From a virus: a stretch of 24,667 bases of DNA. The stretch lies in IMG/VR virus record IMGVR_UViG_3300041583_000175, positions 1-24,667 of that record; one strand, written 5' to 3'. The notes under the pieces were generated by a model that had not been told where the DNA came from, made no database searches, and saw nothing but the letters and a program-made list of their open reading frames with translations. Positions 1-7,664 of the stretch are shown piece by piece. The stretch's first letter is position 1. Each line of letters opens with the position of its first letter. Made by a program: the position numbers and the translations under genes.

Positions 1-24
1 AATGATATTTACAAAGTAAAGACA

Positions 25-495
25 ATGATTGATATCCCTCAATCTTTGATTAATAAGTATGTATCTAAAGTTAAAGATACTACTGGTAAAAATTTAAGAC
101 AATTTTTTGGTGATGTTGATATTGCTGAGGAAATAGTTAAATATATCAATATGAATAACCTTGATGTTGATAAGATTCCTGGTGGAGCTTTGATGGGTGG
201 TCAAGAGGAAACTCAAGTACAAGCACAAGATGGTGGTCAAGCACAAATGCAGGTTCAACCAGAGGTTCAAATGCAAGCACAACCACAAGCACAACCAGAG
301 GTTCAAATGCAAGCACAACCACAAGCACAACCAGAGGTTCAAATGCAAGCACAGCCACAAGCACAGGGTGAGTTTGAAGAGCCACAGGCTCAAGTTCAAC
401 CAGAAGGACAGGTTCAAGTTGAAGCACAACCACAAGGTCAAGTTCAACCTCAGGCACAAGAAGAGGATGAAGATGATGAAGAATTACCACTTTAA
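25..495 (+). CDS. Unknown protein with Gln/Ala-rich repeats and acidic tail
   Basis: I do not recognise this 156-residue protein. Residues 1 to about 55 look like a small folded domain with mixed hydrophobic and charged residues. From about residue 58 it becomes low-complexity, rich in Gln, Ala, Val and Pro. That part holds three consecutive copies of a 12-residue unit (QPEVQMQAQPQA) encoded by 36-nt DNA repeats. The C-terminus is strongly acidic (EEDEDDEE). A short acidic-tailed phage protein could be a prohead core component like T4 gp67, but no specific similarity supports that here. No clear late-promoter element is visible in the 24 bases before the start. An intrinsic terminator follows directly. 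Confidence is high that it is coding, low for any role. Confidence 0.75.
   Translation: MIDIPQSLINKYVSKVKDTTGKNLRQFFGDVDIAEEIVKYINMNNLDVDKIPGGALMGGQEETQVQAQDGGQAQMQVQPEVQMQAQPQAQPEVQMQAQPQAQPEVQMQAQPQAQGEFEEPQAQVQPEGQVQVEAQPQGQVQPQAQEEDEDDEELPL
256..363 (+). repeat. Three tandem 36-nt in-frame repeats
   Basis: Three head-to-tail copies of a 36-nt unit begin at 256, 292 and 328 and are nearly identical. They encode the 12-residue QPEVQMQAQPQA unit of the preceding gene. The related but diverged flanking sequence suggests repeat growth by slippage or unequal recombination. Confidence 0.9.
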
Positions 496-513
496 TTTAT
501 AGAAAATCTTAAT

Positions 514-546
514 AAAACCCATCAAATAAAATTTGATGGGTTTTTT
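514..546 (+). terminator. Intrinsic terminator
   Basis: A perfect inverted repeat (AAAACCCATCAAAT at 514-527 and its complement at 531-544) with a 3-nt loop is followed by a T run. It lies 19 bases after the stop of the Gln-rich gene, so it should end that transcript. Confidence 0.9.
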
Positions 547-548
547 AT

Positions 549-560
549 TTTAATATATAC
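549..560 (+). promoter_or_regulatory. Late-promoter-like motif, start-proximal
   Basis: TTTAATATATAC matches the recurrent element of this window and ends only 5 nt before the ATG at 566. If it acts as a -10 element, the transcript would be almost or fully leaderless. Confidence 0.5.
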
Positions 561-565
561 TTGTG

Positions 566-1180
566 ATGAGATACCTAAAGGCATATGAGAACTATAATAA
601 TAACACAACACTTATAATCGTTGATGTTCAGAAATCATTTAAGAAGTTTTTTTCTGAGATGTATATAAATAATTTGAATAAATATTGTGAACAATTTGGA
701 GATGTTTATCAAGTTTGGGATAATCATGTCGATGGTAAAGTAGTTGATAAGGATTATTTATATGATAAAGATCCTGATATTCCAATTCATGATGATTTAT
801 ATCATTTCCCTAACCAAAGTGAATTAATTGAGAAGAGGTATAATTATGATGTAGATGCTGATTTCTATAAAAAGATTTTGAGTAGAGAAGTTCATAAGGA
901 AATTAGTGATAAAGAAGATAGTAAACAATTAAAAAAGGGTGATATTTTCCCAACTAAAGAGGGTACTGTTATTGTTTATATTGGTAATAACCATAAATGG
1001 TTCCAGGTTCCAATTAAATTATATAAACATCTTGTTGAATTAAAGGGTAAGGAAGTAACTATCGTTGGTGGTTCTGATTCTGAGTGTTTGGAAGATATTG
1101 TTATATCTGCTGAAAGTATTGGTGTTAATATTAAAAGAGATTATAAATATATCTATTCAGCTAATCATTGCCCTATCTAA
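566..1180 (+). CDS. Isochorismatase-like cysteine hydrolase
   Basis: This 204-residue protein has the layout of the isochorismatase-like hydrolase fold. A first strand TLIIVDVQKSF carries the expected catalytic Asp (D20). A late segment VTIVGGSDSECL carries a Cys (C174) at the nucleophile position, followed by a helix and a strand like the family's C-terminal part. The middle (about residues 40-130) differs from standard members and contains a charged insert, so the substrate cannot be predicted. An in-frame GTG at 563 precedes the ATG. I chose the ATG because it follows the promoter-like motif closely and gives the leader MRYLKAYENY, which resembles capsid-targeting leaders of T4-like phages. 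The stop overlaps the stop of the convergent minus-strand gene by 4 bases. The fold is fairly sure; activity is unproven. Confidence 0.7.
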   Translation: MRYLKAYENYNNNTTLIIVDVQKSFKKFFSEMYINNLNKYCEQFGDVYQVWDNHVDGKVVDKDYLYDKDPDIPIHDDLYHFPNQSELIEKRYNYDVDADFYKKILSREVHKEISDKEDSKQLKKGDIFPTKEGTVIVYIGNNHKWFQVPIKLYKHLVELKGKEVTIVGGSDSECLEDIVISAESIGVNIKRDYKYIYSANHCPI

Positions 1181-2256
1181 AGGTTATCTATAAATTTATA
1201 AACCTTTTTAAGGTATTCTCTTCTTTTGAATTTTTCTTCTGTCATTAGATATACAATATAAGCAAAGTAATATACCTTATTGATTAAAATATCCTTTGAT
1301 ATTTTCCCACCTGTATATCTAAACTCTACATAATTATAATTTTTTATCCTAGTTATGTTAAATCCATAATTCTTATACCCGTGTTTTTCTAAATTATATA
1401 AAATGTATTGACCAAAGAAGGATTCTAATCTTTTTAGATATTGAAACTGTGAGTGTTTCATAACCCTTTCTCTATCACCTTGTATATCCTTTTTAAGTTT
1501 TGGTAGAAATGTTTTTGTGTATGATGATTTTTCTCTCCATTCCATATCTTTAAAAGTGAATGATTCATCACCTTCATCTGATATCATTAAAAATCCCTTC
1601 AATATATTCCAATTGGTTTGATTTTTTAATCCTATGTTTATGTGTATTCCGGTTCTATCAGACATATACCAATAGTCTTGATTATTAAAATCCGTGTAAA
1701 AATCATTAATTAATTCAATTGCTCCTTCTATACCATTCACATATGTTAGTGGTGAAAATTCAATACCCCTTTTTAATGTAGCGTCAAGTTCAAACTTTAA
1801 TAACCTCCACCATTTATCATAAAAGGTTGTCATGTGTTCTCTAACTTTGTTTGATAAATATTCAATATTATCACTATTTACATATGATAGGTAATCTGAG
1901 TGTAAAACCTTTATTAGGTTCTTTTCGAATCCACTACTCCTTTCTAAATATTCTCCGAAAACTTCATCTAAGTTATAGTCATCATCCGCCTCATCTCCAC
2001 TAAGTTCCAATTGTCCCAATATTTCATCAATTAACTCATGTAATCTTTCTTGATCATCACCAGTATATTCATCCTTTATGTATTTTAGTGCATTTTCTTT
2101 GGATATTTGTAAATATCTACTTGGATCATCACTTACTGTTTGATCCTTTCCTTCAATATCATCTGTTTCCAATTCAAATTCCAATGAAATGGTGAATATA
2201 TTTCCGATCGACTTTATAACATCTTTATCCCTATTATTAAACTCTAAAATTAACAT
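1177..2256 (-). CDS. Amidoligase-like protein (putative carboxylate-amine ligase)
   Basis: This 359-residue protein shows three spaced motifs like those of the amidoligase family, a glutamine-synthetase/ATP-grasp-like fold that forms amide bonds. They are an N-terminal SLEFELE (acidic strand), a central TGIHINIGL (family type G-x-H-x-H/N-x-G) and a C-terminal VEFRYTGG (type EFR-x-x-x-G). Residues about 30-130 are acidic and may form a less ordered insertion. The gene follows gp25 on the minus strand with a 10-nt gap. A TTAATATATA element 4 nt before its ATG overlaps the gp25 stop codon. The family assignment rests only on motif pattern and could be wrong; the substrate is unknown. A further possibility is a phage-specific structural protein with chance motif matches. 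Confidence 0.5.
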   Translation of the reverse strand: MLILEFNNRDKDVIKSIGNIFTISLEFELETDDIEGKDQTVSDDPSRYLQISKENALKYIKDEYTGDDQERLHELIDEILGQLELSGDEADDDYNLDEVFGEYLERSSGFEKNLIKVLHSDYLSYVNSDNIEYLSNKVREHMTTFYDKWWRLLKFELDATLKRGIEFSPLTYVNGIEGAIELINDFYTDFNNQDYWYMSDRTGIHINIGLKNQTNWNILKGFLMISDEGDESFTFKDMEWREKSSYTKTFLPKLKKDIQGDRERVMKHSQFQYLKRLESFFGQYILYNLEKHGYKNYGFNITRIKNYNYVEFRYTGGKISKDILINKVYYFAYIVYLMTEEKFKRREYLKKVYKFIDNL

Positions 2257-2260
2257 GAAA

Positions 2261-2270
2261 TATATATTAA
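2261..2270 (-). promoter_or_regulatory. Late-promoter-like motif before amidoligase-like gene
   Basis: Read on the minus strand this is TTAATATATA, ending 4 nt before the ATG at 2256 and overlapping the gp25 stop codon. Confidence 0.4.
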
Positions 2271-2644
2271 GTTACAGAGGCATAAACCTCATAGTCCTTG
2301 ATATTGAATGTTATGACCATATATTCTTGATACCTTTCTGGGTCTTCAAAAAATTCAACAGTTAATCCATAATCAATACCATCGATTTCATTTATATAAT
2401 CTGATATTTGTGCTCTTATATCACCCTCTATCGCTTCTGATGATAATTTTGTTTCATGTAATAAAGATGGTAGGTTAGCTCCAAAGTTTGGGTCTCCTAA
2501 CACCTCTCCCTTATTTGTGAATATAATCATTTCATATTTTTGTATAATAACTCTGATTACATCATCTTCTATGATTTCGAGGTCTACGAATCGTGGGTGA
2601 CCAGGGTAACCTATGTAGAAGTCTATAAAATTAATATCAGCCAT
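2267..2644 (-). CDS. 25: Baseplate wedge subunit, T4 gp25-like
   Basis: This 125-residue protein matches the gp25/GPW baseplate wedge family in length (T4 gp25 is 132 residues) and pattern. The clearest signature is EVLGDPNFGANLPSLLHE around residues 47-64, corresponding to the family's conserved pattern of Pro-x-Phe-Gly followed by a leucine-rich helix. A conserved acidic helix and the C-terminal strand region (YMVITFNI) follow. In T4, gp25 is part of the inner wedge of the contractile baseplate and helps trigger sheath contraction. It lies upstream of the amidoligase-like gene. Two AT-rich promoter-like elements lie in the 30 bases before its ATG. Its presence supports a contractile-tailed phage. 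Confidence 0.87.
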   Translation of the reverse strand: MADINFIDFYIGYPGHPRFVDLEIIEDDVIRVIIQKYEMIIFTNKGEVLGDPNFGANLPSLLHETKLSSEAIEGDIRAQISDYINEIDGIDYGLTVEFFEDPERYQEYMVITFNIKDYEVYASVT

Positions 2645-2661
2645 GTGTTTATATATTAATT

Positions 2662-2672
2662 TTTATATATAC
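2662..2672 (+). promoter_or_regulatory. Late-promoter-like motif before vestigial ORF; may also serve gp25
   Basis: TTTATATATAC on the plus strand is identical to the copies before the capsid gene and the NFACT-R gene. It ends 4 nt before the ATG at 2677. The TATATATA core is palindromic, so on the minus strand it could also drive gp25, whose ATG is about 20 nt away. Confidence 0.45.
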
Positions 2673-2676
2673 TCAT

Positions 2677-2751
2677 ATGAAATACTTAAATTATTTGAAT
2701 CTTATACCGAGGATGATGATTAATTTAATATATCCCTCATTTTACCAATAA
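2677..2751 (+). pseudogene. Vestigial leader-peptide ORF between genes 25 and 44
   Basis: A 24-codon reading frame starts with MKYLNYLN and overlaps the 3' end of the minus-strand gene 44. If one A were added to the AAA run at 2688-2690, the frame would read MKYLKLFESYTEDDD and stop at 2723. That sequence looks like the capsid-targeting-type leaders of other proteins in this window. It is preceded by a perfect TTTATATATAC motif at the same short spacing as other leader-type genes. I read it as the remnant of a gene that lost its body, or a very short peptide gene; no product can be claimed. Confidence 0.35.
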
Positions 2752-3679
2752 TAGTCATTCCAAGTACAATTGGATCTGTATTAGTTTCTAATTTAGATGA
2801 ATAGTCTGAAATTATATAATTACACTCAAATAACTTATCGACATTCTTTCCTTGTTCCATAGACCATTGTATGAAAGGTGATCCTAATACTTTAATCATA
2901 CCATCTATTTTCTCAGCACCAAACATGTTCATTAAAAAATGGTATATTTGTTCATAATCCATAGATGTATCGTATATAGTATCATATAAATCTAATCTTA
3001 CTTTATTAGAGACATTTGATGATGATCCAGATTCTCCAGTTTTTGTGTAAGTTTCAACATCAACCATTATTTCCCTGAAATCTGGAAATTTTTTAGTTAT
3101 GATTGATACTAAACTTTCTTTTGGAACTTCCTCACACTCTGTTGGTAATACAATATTATTTATTCTCTTGTATATCTCTTGTTTTAGATATTTCTCTTCT
3201 TCTAAGTTCTCACAATCAAAATTTAATCTAGGTATCCTTGATTTTATACCACCTTCCACTTTATTTAAGTGATTTGTTGACATTATAAATCTAACAGTCC
3301 TGCTATATTTTTCAATAAAAGCCTTTAAGGCATCTTGAAATTGAGCAGACACCCTTTCAAATTCATCAAAGAAAATATATTTAAAATCTGATTCAGTTTC
3401 CATCATTGGTGAGAATTTACAAAAATCTTCAATTTCATTTCTAAGAACTTCAATTGATGTGTCTATTGAGCAGTTTATTTCTAAGAACGGTTTATCTTTT
3501 GTGTATTTACCGATAAGTATTCTAGCTAAACTAGTTTTACCAGTTCCATAATTGCCGTGGAAGATATAATTTCCATCGAGTCCATTTTCAAAATGCTTTC
3601 TAATTCTTGGTAACAGAATTACATCATCCATAGTCTTTGGACGCCACTTTTCCCACAATAATAATTTATTTACGCTCAT
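2720..3679 (-). CDS. 44: Clamp-loader ATPase large subunit, T4 gp44-like
   Basis: This AAA+ ATPase of 319 residues has the same length as T4 gp44. Walker A is GNYGTGKTS at 42-50, Walker B is YIFFDEFE at about 101-108 with D105 and E106, and sensor 1 is STNH at 134-137. An SRI motif at 147-149 stands where clamp loaders have the SRC arginine finger. The N-terminal LLWEKWRPKTMDDVI matches the typical clamp-loader opening (WxxKYRPxxxxD). The protein should assemble with a gp62-like subunit, not seen here, to load the sliding clamp on DNA. That clamp is also the enhancer-tracking factor of T4 late transcription. No late-promoter motif is evident upstream, as expected for a replication gene. The assignment is strong. 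Confidence 0.93.
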   Translation of the reverse strand: MSVNKLLLWEKWRPKTMDDVILLPRIRKHFENGLDGNYIFHGNYGTGKTSLARILIGKYTKDKPFLEINCSIDTSIEVLRNEIEDFCKFSPMMETESDFKYIFFDEFERVSAQFQDALKAFIEKYSRTVRFIMSTNHLNKVEGGIKSRIPRLNFDCENLEEEKYLKQEIYKRINNIVLPTECEEVPKESLVSIITKKFPDFREIMVDVETYTKTGESGSSSNVSNKVRLDLYDTIYDTSMDYEQIYHFLMNMFGAEKIDGMIKVLGSPFIQWSMEQGKNVDKLFECNYIISDYSSKLETNTDPIVLGMTIIGKMRDILN

Positions 3680-3726
3680 ATCATGTATATCTATAATTTA
3701 TAATAAGTTTTAGAGAAGATTTGGTT

Positions 3727-3737
3727 TTTATATATAC
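3727..3737 (+). promoter_or_regulatory. Late-promoter-like motif, start-proximal
   Basis: TTTATATATAC ends 5 nt before the ATG at 3743 of the homing endonuclease gene. The copy is identical to those at 19457 and 21274. Confidence 0.55.
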
Positions 3738-3742
3738 ATATT

Positions 3743-4651
3743 ATGTCTAAACGGTTAACAACAGAACAATTTATTACAAAATCATTATCTAAGCATAATA
3801 ATGATTATAGTTATTCAAAGAGTGTGTATATTGATGAAAAAACAAAAGTTTTAATAGTTTGTAAATCTCATGGAGATTTTTATCAATTACCTGCAGTGCA
3901 TTATAGAAGTGGTTGTCCGAGTTGTGGATTGATTGTTCGATATAATCTTAGAAAGAATAATCAACAGGAAATACTAAATAGGTTTAATGATAAATATAAA
4001 AATAGGTTTGATTATTCAAAAGTTGAATATGTTAAAATGAAGTTAAAGGTTTTGATAACTTGTAATTTACACAAATTTGAGTTTTTACAAACACCCGAGC
4101 GGCACCTGATATCAAAAACAGGGGGATGTCCTTTGTGTAATAGTATTGGCAAGGGTAGGTTATCAACATCCTCTTTTATAGAAAAATCTATCTTACTGTA
4201 TAATAATAAATATGATTATTCGGAAGTAGATTATCTGAAATCTAATAAGAAAGTTAACATCATTTGTAAATATCATGGAGTTTTTAGTATGACACCAAAT
4301 TCACATTTAAATGGAAGAGGGTGTGTTAAATGTAACAGAAATGGTGGTATTATGGAGAATATATGGTTAGATAGATTTAATATACATAAAGATTATAGAC
4401 AATATAAAATAGATAAATTCTATGTTGATGGTGTAGATCTGGAGAATAATATAGTATATGAGTTCAATGGTGATTTTTGGCATGGTAATCCTAATATATA
4501 TAATGTTGATGAAGTTAATAGGGTAAATGGTGTTAAATTTGGTGAATTATATGAAAAGACGATTAAGAGAGAAGATTCACTAAGAAAGTTGGGATATGAG
4601 GTCATTTCCATATGGGAGAGTGATTTCAAAAAAGAAACAAATATATTATGA
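3743..4651 (+). CDS. Putative homing endonuclease, zinc-repeat plus Vsr-like nuclease domain
   Basis: The 302-residue protein begins with three repeats of about 65 residues, each with the pattern F-x-(n)-H-N/K-x-x-Y-DYS, then V-x-I-x-C-x-x-H-G-x-F and a GCPxC-type Cys pair. These resemble the zinc-binding repeats found in phage mobile endonucleases. The C-terminal part (about 205-302) has YEFNGDFWHGNP, then KTIKREDSLRKLGYEV and IWESDF, the pattern of Vsr-like (PD-(D/E)XK, EDxHD-type) homing endonucleases such as I-Bth0305I. Its stop overlaps the start of gene 15 as ATGA, so it is translationally adjacent to a structural gene, a typical free-standing homing endonuclease location. Key residues appear present and the gene is intact, so it may be active. 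The target site is not visible from this sequence alone. Confidence 0.8.
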   Translation: MSKRLTTEQFITKSLSKHNNDYSYSKSVYIDEKTKVLIVCKSHGDFYQLPAVHYRSGCPSCGLIVRYNLRKNNQQEILNRFNDKYKNRFDYSKVEYVKMKLKVLITCNLHKFEFLQTPERHLISKTGGCPLCNSIGKGRLSTSSFIEKSILLYNNKYDYSEVDYLKSNKKVNIICKYHGVFSMTPNSHLNGRGCVKCNRNGGIMENIWLDRFNIHKDYRQYKIDKFYVDGVDLENNIVYEFNGDFWHGNPNIYNVDEVNRVNGVKFGELYEKTIKREDSLRKLGYEVISIWESDFKKETNIL

Positions 4652-5634
4652 TAGGTGAAAGGTTTAATATGGAAGATGTGTTCTTTCGCGATCTTACTGT
4701 CTGCGTACTTGATACATTAGAAGGTCAGGTCCGTTGGATTAATAGATTCTCTTCTGGTGATGTTCATGTAAATGTACCTTTTTATTACTCAATGACTGGG
4801 GATGAGAGGTTTTTATTGGACACATTCCAAGATGATGTAGTCTCTGAGAATAGATTTGTTGAATTAAATACTGATATTATACCAAGAGGTCATATAACTA
4901 TGACTGGATTTAATATTAATTCTGATGAATTTTCTAACCCGAATGTTTGGTTAAGGATGGTTGTTGAGAATGAGGTTGAGATTAGAAAAATCTTAGCTAA
5001 AGTTAGAGCAGTTCCTATCACTGTTAGTTATGACTTGGAGATATTACTTTCTAGTGAGGTTGATACATTTAAGTGTAGTCAAGCTATAATGGATACCCTT
5101 TGGTTATATAAGTTCATGTATTTTGAACACAACTTTATGAATATTGATGCTGTTATATTGATGCCTGATGGTAATTCGATAGAGATGGCTCGTGAGAAAA
5201 ATATGTCATCTGATAATAACATTAAAATGAAAGTATCATTTGAGGTACAAACATATTACCCAGCCTTTAGAAAGGATAGAGTTACTGATACTGGTTATCC
5301 TAGAACTTATGGTGATGGTATGACAGATTTAAATGGACATACAATTAATGGAGGGTTCTCAGAAGGATTCCCAAATCCATATGATTATATAGGTGGTCAA
5401 GGTCCGAATATAAATCCTGGTCAACCTGGTTATGGTCAAACTGGTAGCTTTCATAGTGATCAATCAACCGTTGGTGGTGCTAATTTTGGTGCCGATGACT
5501 ATTATCAAGTTTCTCCTAAGAGAACTAGATGGTTTAATAATATATTAAAAGCTAGAGAAAAATCTAATACCCCTATAAACAACCCAAATTCACAAGATCC
5601 TAATAATGGAAATGACGGAAATGTAAGTAATTAA
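4648..5634 (+). CDS. 15: Tail sheath terminator/stabiliser, T4 gp15-like
   Basis: This 328-residue protein resembles T4 gp15 (272 residues), which caps the tail tube and sheath at the head-proximal end. The opening MIGERFNMEDVFFRDL parallels the MFGYFYN..FRR start of T4 gp15, which supports the ATG at 4648 despite its overlap with the upstream stop. Further parallels are a GDVHVNVPFYYS segment, IIPRGHITMTGFNIN, a VPITVSYDLEILLSSEVDTF segment followed by an aromatic helix, and KVSFEVQTYYP. Residues from about 215 onward form a Gly/Asn/Pro-rich tail that is probably flexible and phage-specific. Its position next to other virion genes fits. The assignment is from memory of the T4 sequence and is fairly sure. 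Confidence 0.75.
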   Translation: MIGERFNMEDVFFRDLTVCVLDTLEGQVRWINRFSSGDVHVNVPFYYSMTGDERFLLDTFQDDVVSENRFVELNTDIIPRGHITMTGFNINSDEFSNPNVWLRMVVENEVEIRKILAKVRAVPITVSYDLEILLSSEVDTFKCSQAIMDTLWLYKFMYFEHNFMNIDAVILMPDGNSIEMAREKNMSSDNNIKMKVSFEVQTYYPAFRKDRVTDTGYPRTYGDGMTDLNGHTINGGFSEGFPNPYDYIGGQGPNINPGQPGYGQTGSFHSDQSTVGGANFGADDYYQVSPKRTRWFNNILKAREKSNTPINNPNSQDPNNGNDGNVSN

Positions 5635-5650
5635 AAGAATAAACGAAAAT

Positions 5651-5669
5651 GGTAAAAAATGACTTTTTA
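5651..5669 (+). other. Short inverted repeat after gene 15
   Basis: A 7-bp inverted repeat (GTAAAAA and TTTTTAC) with a 5-nt loop follows the gp15 stop. The 3' arm contains five T but no further T run follows, so it is at best a weak terminator or RNA stabiliser. Confidence 0.3.
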
Positions 5670-5672
5670 CTA

Positions 5673-5682
5673 TTAATATATA
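5673..5682 (+). promoter_or_regulatory. Late-promoter-like motif
   Basis: TTAATATATA lies 36 nt before the ATG at 5719, followed by an A-rich leader without a Shine-Dalgarno sequence. Confidence 0.45.
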
Positions 5683-5718
5683 ATATAAGTTAAAAGAAAA
5701 AAAATAATATTTTAAAGT

Positions 5719-7002
5719 ATGAAGAATCTTAAACTCGAATTGTTTAACTTCAAGAAAAATCTTTCACTTGAACAAGAAGACGTTGCACTTATTATAGAAG
5801 GGCACATGAATGCTTGTAACGAGCACGCTGAGAAAGCGATAATCTATTCTCTTAATGAGAGGTTAAAGGCTTATACGTATGATAATAGTGTGAAGGGATT
5901 ATTAGAGAGTTTAAATGATGATATGTCGAACCATGAACTAATATATGAATTGAAAAGTTTATATAACGTTCTTAATACCAAAAATCAAGGAGAACTTTAT
6001 AGACAACCTATAAATGTTCTTTTACAAACTATTAATCTGGAATCAGACCAAGATAGAATGTCGAAGGTTTTGAACGAATTATCTATTTATGACTGGGTTC
6101 CAGAAATTAAAGTATTTGTTCATAATTTAACAAAATCTCCAGAGCAAAAAACTAACTTATTAAGTGGTGGTTCTGGTGAATCAGTATTTACTATTGTTGA
6201 GTCTGTTGAAGATGGGCATGTTGCTTTAATCAAAGATTCTTGGTTCTTACTTACAGAAAATGTTATTGAAAAAACTCTTTTAGAGAATCACGTTAAAAAT
6301 GAAGAAGACTTAAAAAGCCTTAGAATGATTGAATCAGCTATGAAATATGCTACTATTGATGAAGATAGAGTTAACTTTAGAGTATCTGAATATTTAACAA
6401 TTGGTCTTTCTGTTGGTAAAAAAGGTGGTATCTTTATTAATGATGATGAATTAAACGAAGAAACTACATTAGAAAGCCTTTTCTCATCTCCTATTGTTCC
6501 TATTGTGAACAAGAACTTTTATCCTATTTTACTTGAGGTATCTCAAAATATGGATAAATTTGTTGAATTGGATGTTGTGAAGAAAATTAATAACTTAATT
6601 AACCCTTATTTAGAGTGTTTTGCATTCAACTATAAGAATACTACATTCTTATATAGATGTGATGAGAGATATGGTAATTCATTCTTTAAGTATGAATCAG
6701 CTATTGAACTTGTTAATGAAGTAAGAAATGAACTTAATTATGACTTAACATATTTTTATGAAAATAAATTAGATAGTGAGTTAATAGTTAAAAGAAAACT
6801 TGAAGATAAAGAAAGAGAAATCACTCTAAAATTAGAAGATGTAACTTTCAATATTGAAAAAGTTAAAGGTTCTATACAAATGATTGGTGAATCAGAAGTT
6901 TTATCAACTGCTCTTAATAACTTAGAGAAGAGAAAGGTAAATCTTGATGGTGAGTTATTGGGTATAAAAGAACTACAATATAAAGAAATAACTAAACTTT
7001 AA
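5719..7002 (+). CDS. Unknown 427-residue protein with C-terminal coiled coil
   Basis: I do not recognise this protein. It is mostly alpha-helical in appearance and has no signal peptide or membrane segment. Residues about 150-330 look like a globular domain containing a GGSGES loop and several beta-like strands (VFTIVESVEDGHVALIKDSW and others). Residues about 355-427 are highly charged with heptad-like spacing (KRKLEDKEREITLKLEDV) and probably form a coiled coil. It sits between gene 15 and gene 55, has its own promoter-like element and is ended by a strong terminator, so it is probably a monocistronic late gene. A virion or head-core role is plausible from context only. The codon use resembles that of the neighbouring structural genes. 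Confidence 0.85.
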   Translation: MKNLKLELFNFKKNLSLEQEDVALIIEGHMNACNEHAEKAIIYSLNERLKAYTYDNSVKGLLESLNDDMSNHELIYELKSLYNVLNTKNQGELYRQPINVLLQTINLESDQDRMSKVLNELSIYDWVPEIKVFVHNLTKSPEQKTNLLSGGSGESVFTIVESVEDGHVALIKDSWFLLTENVIEKTLLENHVKNEEDLKSLRMIESAMKYATIDEDRVNFRVSEYLTIGLSVGKKGGIFINDDELNEETTLESLFSSPIVPIVNKNFYPILLEVSQNMDKFVELDVVKKINNLINPYLECFAFNYKNTTFLYRCDERYGNSFFKYESAIELVNEVRNELNYDLTYFYENKLDSELIVKRKLEDKEREITLKLEDVTFNIEKVKGSIQMIGESEVLSTALNNLEKRKVNLDGELLGIKELQYKEITKL

Positions 7003-7017
7003 TAAGAAATAGATATT

Positions 7018-7047
7018 AAAAATCCTCAAAGAAATTTGAGGATTTTT
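7018..7047 (+). terminator. Intrinsic terminator
   Basis: A 13-bp perfect stem (AAAAATCCTCAAA at 7018-7030 with its complement at 7035-7047) and a 4-nt GAAA loop end in a T run, 16 nt after the preceding stop. Confidence 0.9.
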
Positions 7048-7146
7048 CTATTTTTGTTGAATGTTTATTTAAACTTTTCATGATTATATCCTATAACATG
7101 AAAGCATGAAAGAACATCCGAGTTCTATAAAAAAAATGCTAAATTA

Positions 7147-7512
7147 ATGTACTTAAATAATAAAGAACTTTATGTGGAGATTGTAATATCAAAAGCACAA
7201 GGAAGATTAACACGTAATTCAGAGAAGATGCTAGAGTTACTAGCAAAGAAGACAATCAAAAAAATGAAATATTATTCTATTGATGATAGAAATGACTGCT
7301 ATCAGAGTGGTTTATTAGATATGTTCCAAAACTGGTATAATTTTAATGAAGAAAAATCAGTAAATGCTTTCGCATACTTCACAGAAGTCTTCAAGAGAGG
7401 TATTGCAAAGGGTTATAATGAACTTTATAAGAAAAAAGGTGATAACGAATATAAAATAAAATTGATATCAATAGAAGGATCTAATGATGGGCAAGGAATT
7501 CACTCACTTTAA
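7147..7512 (+). CDS. 55: Late-transcription sigma factor, T4 gp55-like
   Basis: The 121-residue protein resembles T4 gp55, the small sigma-70-family factor that recognises late promoters. The opening YLNNKELYVEIV parallels YVNNKELLQAII of T4. The segment CYQSGLLDMFQNWYNFNEEKSVNAFAYFTEVFKRGI parallels the gp55 region-2 stretch ending in HAYITQACFNAFVQRI, with the typical Y-F/I-T-x-x-F pattern of sigma region 2. It is shorter than T4 gp55 (185 residues) and lacks an evident C-terminal clamp-binding tail in its own frame. A reading frame starting at ATG 7106 would join this gene if an A8 run at 7129-7136 had one more base, so the N-terminus may be longer or have been frameshifted. The many TATATATA-type elements in the window are its probable targets. 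Confidence 0.78.
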   Translation: MYLNNKELYVEIVISKAQGRLTRNSEKMLELLAKKTIKKMKYYSIDDRNDCYQSGLLDMFQNWYNFNEEKSVNAFAYFTEVFKRGIAKGYNELYKKKGDNEYKIKLISIEGSNDGQGIHSL

Positions 7513-7550
7513 TCTAAATAACCTATCACTACTTCGTGAATGATTACAGA

Positions 7551-7664
7551 ATGCATGCCAACTTTGGCTTAGAATACTTTCAGCCTGTAAAAAAGATAAA
7601 ACTACCAAGAAACAAAATCAGAAAAGAGAAAATAAAGAAGATACTAAAAAACCCAATCGATTGA
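7551..7664 (+). CDS. Small basic ORF, possible detached 3' part of gene 55
   Basis: A 37-residue lysine-rich reading frame (MHANFGLEYFQPVKKIKLPR and onward) ends inside the next terminator. Its frame is open from 7518, just after the gene 55 stop, and reads with protein-like composition. The hydrophobic-acidic GLEYF segment is reminiscent of the short clamp-binding tail at the end of T4 gp55 (LDFLYE), but this is weak. It could be a small separate gene, a decayed 3' end of gene 55, or chance. No good ribosome-binding signal decides the matter. Confidence 0.35.
   Translation: MHANFGLEYFQPVKKIKLPRNKIRKEKIKKILKNPID

Noticed and set aside
94-490. Other-frame reading frames across the Gln-rich gene
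   Set aside because: They arise from the repetitive CAA/GCA composition and consist of Leu/Trp/Cys or Lys/His/Asn monotony.
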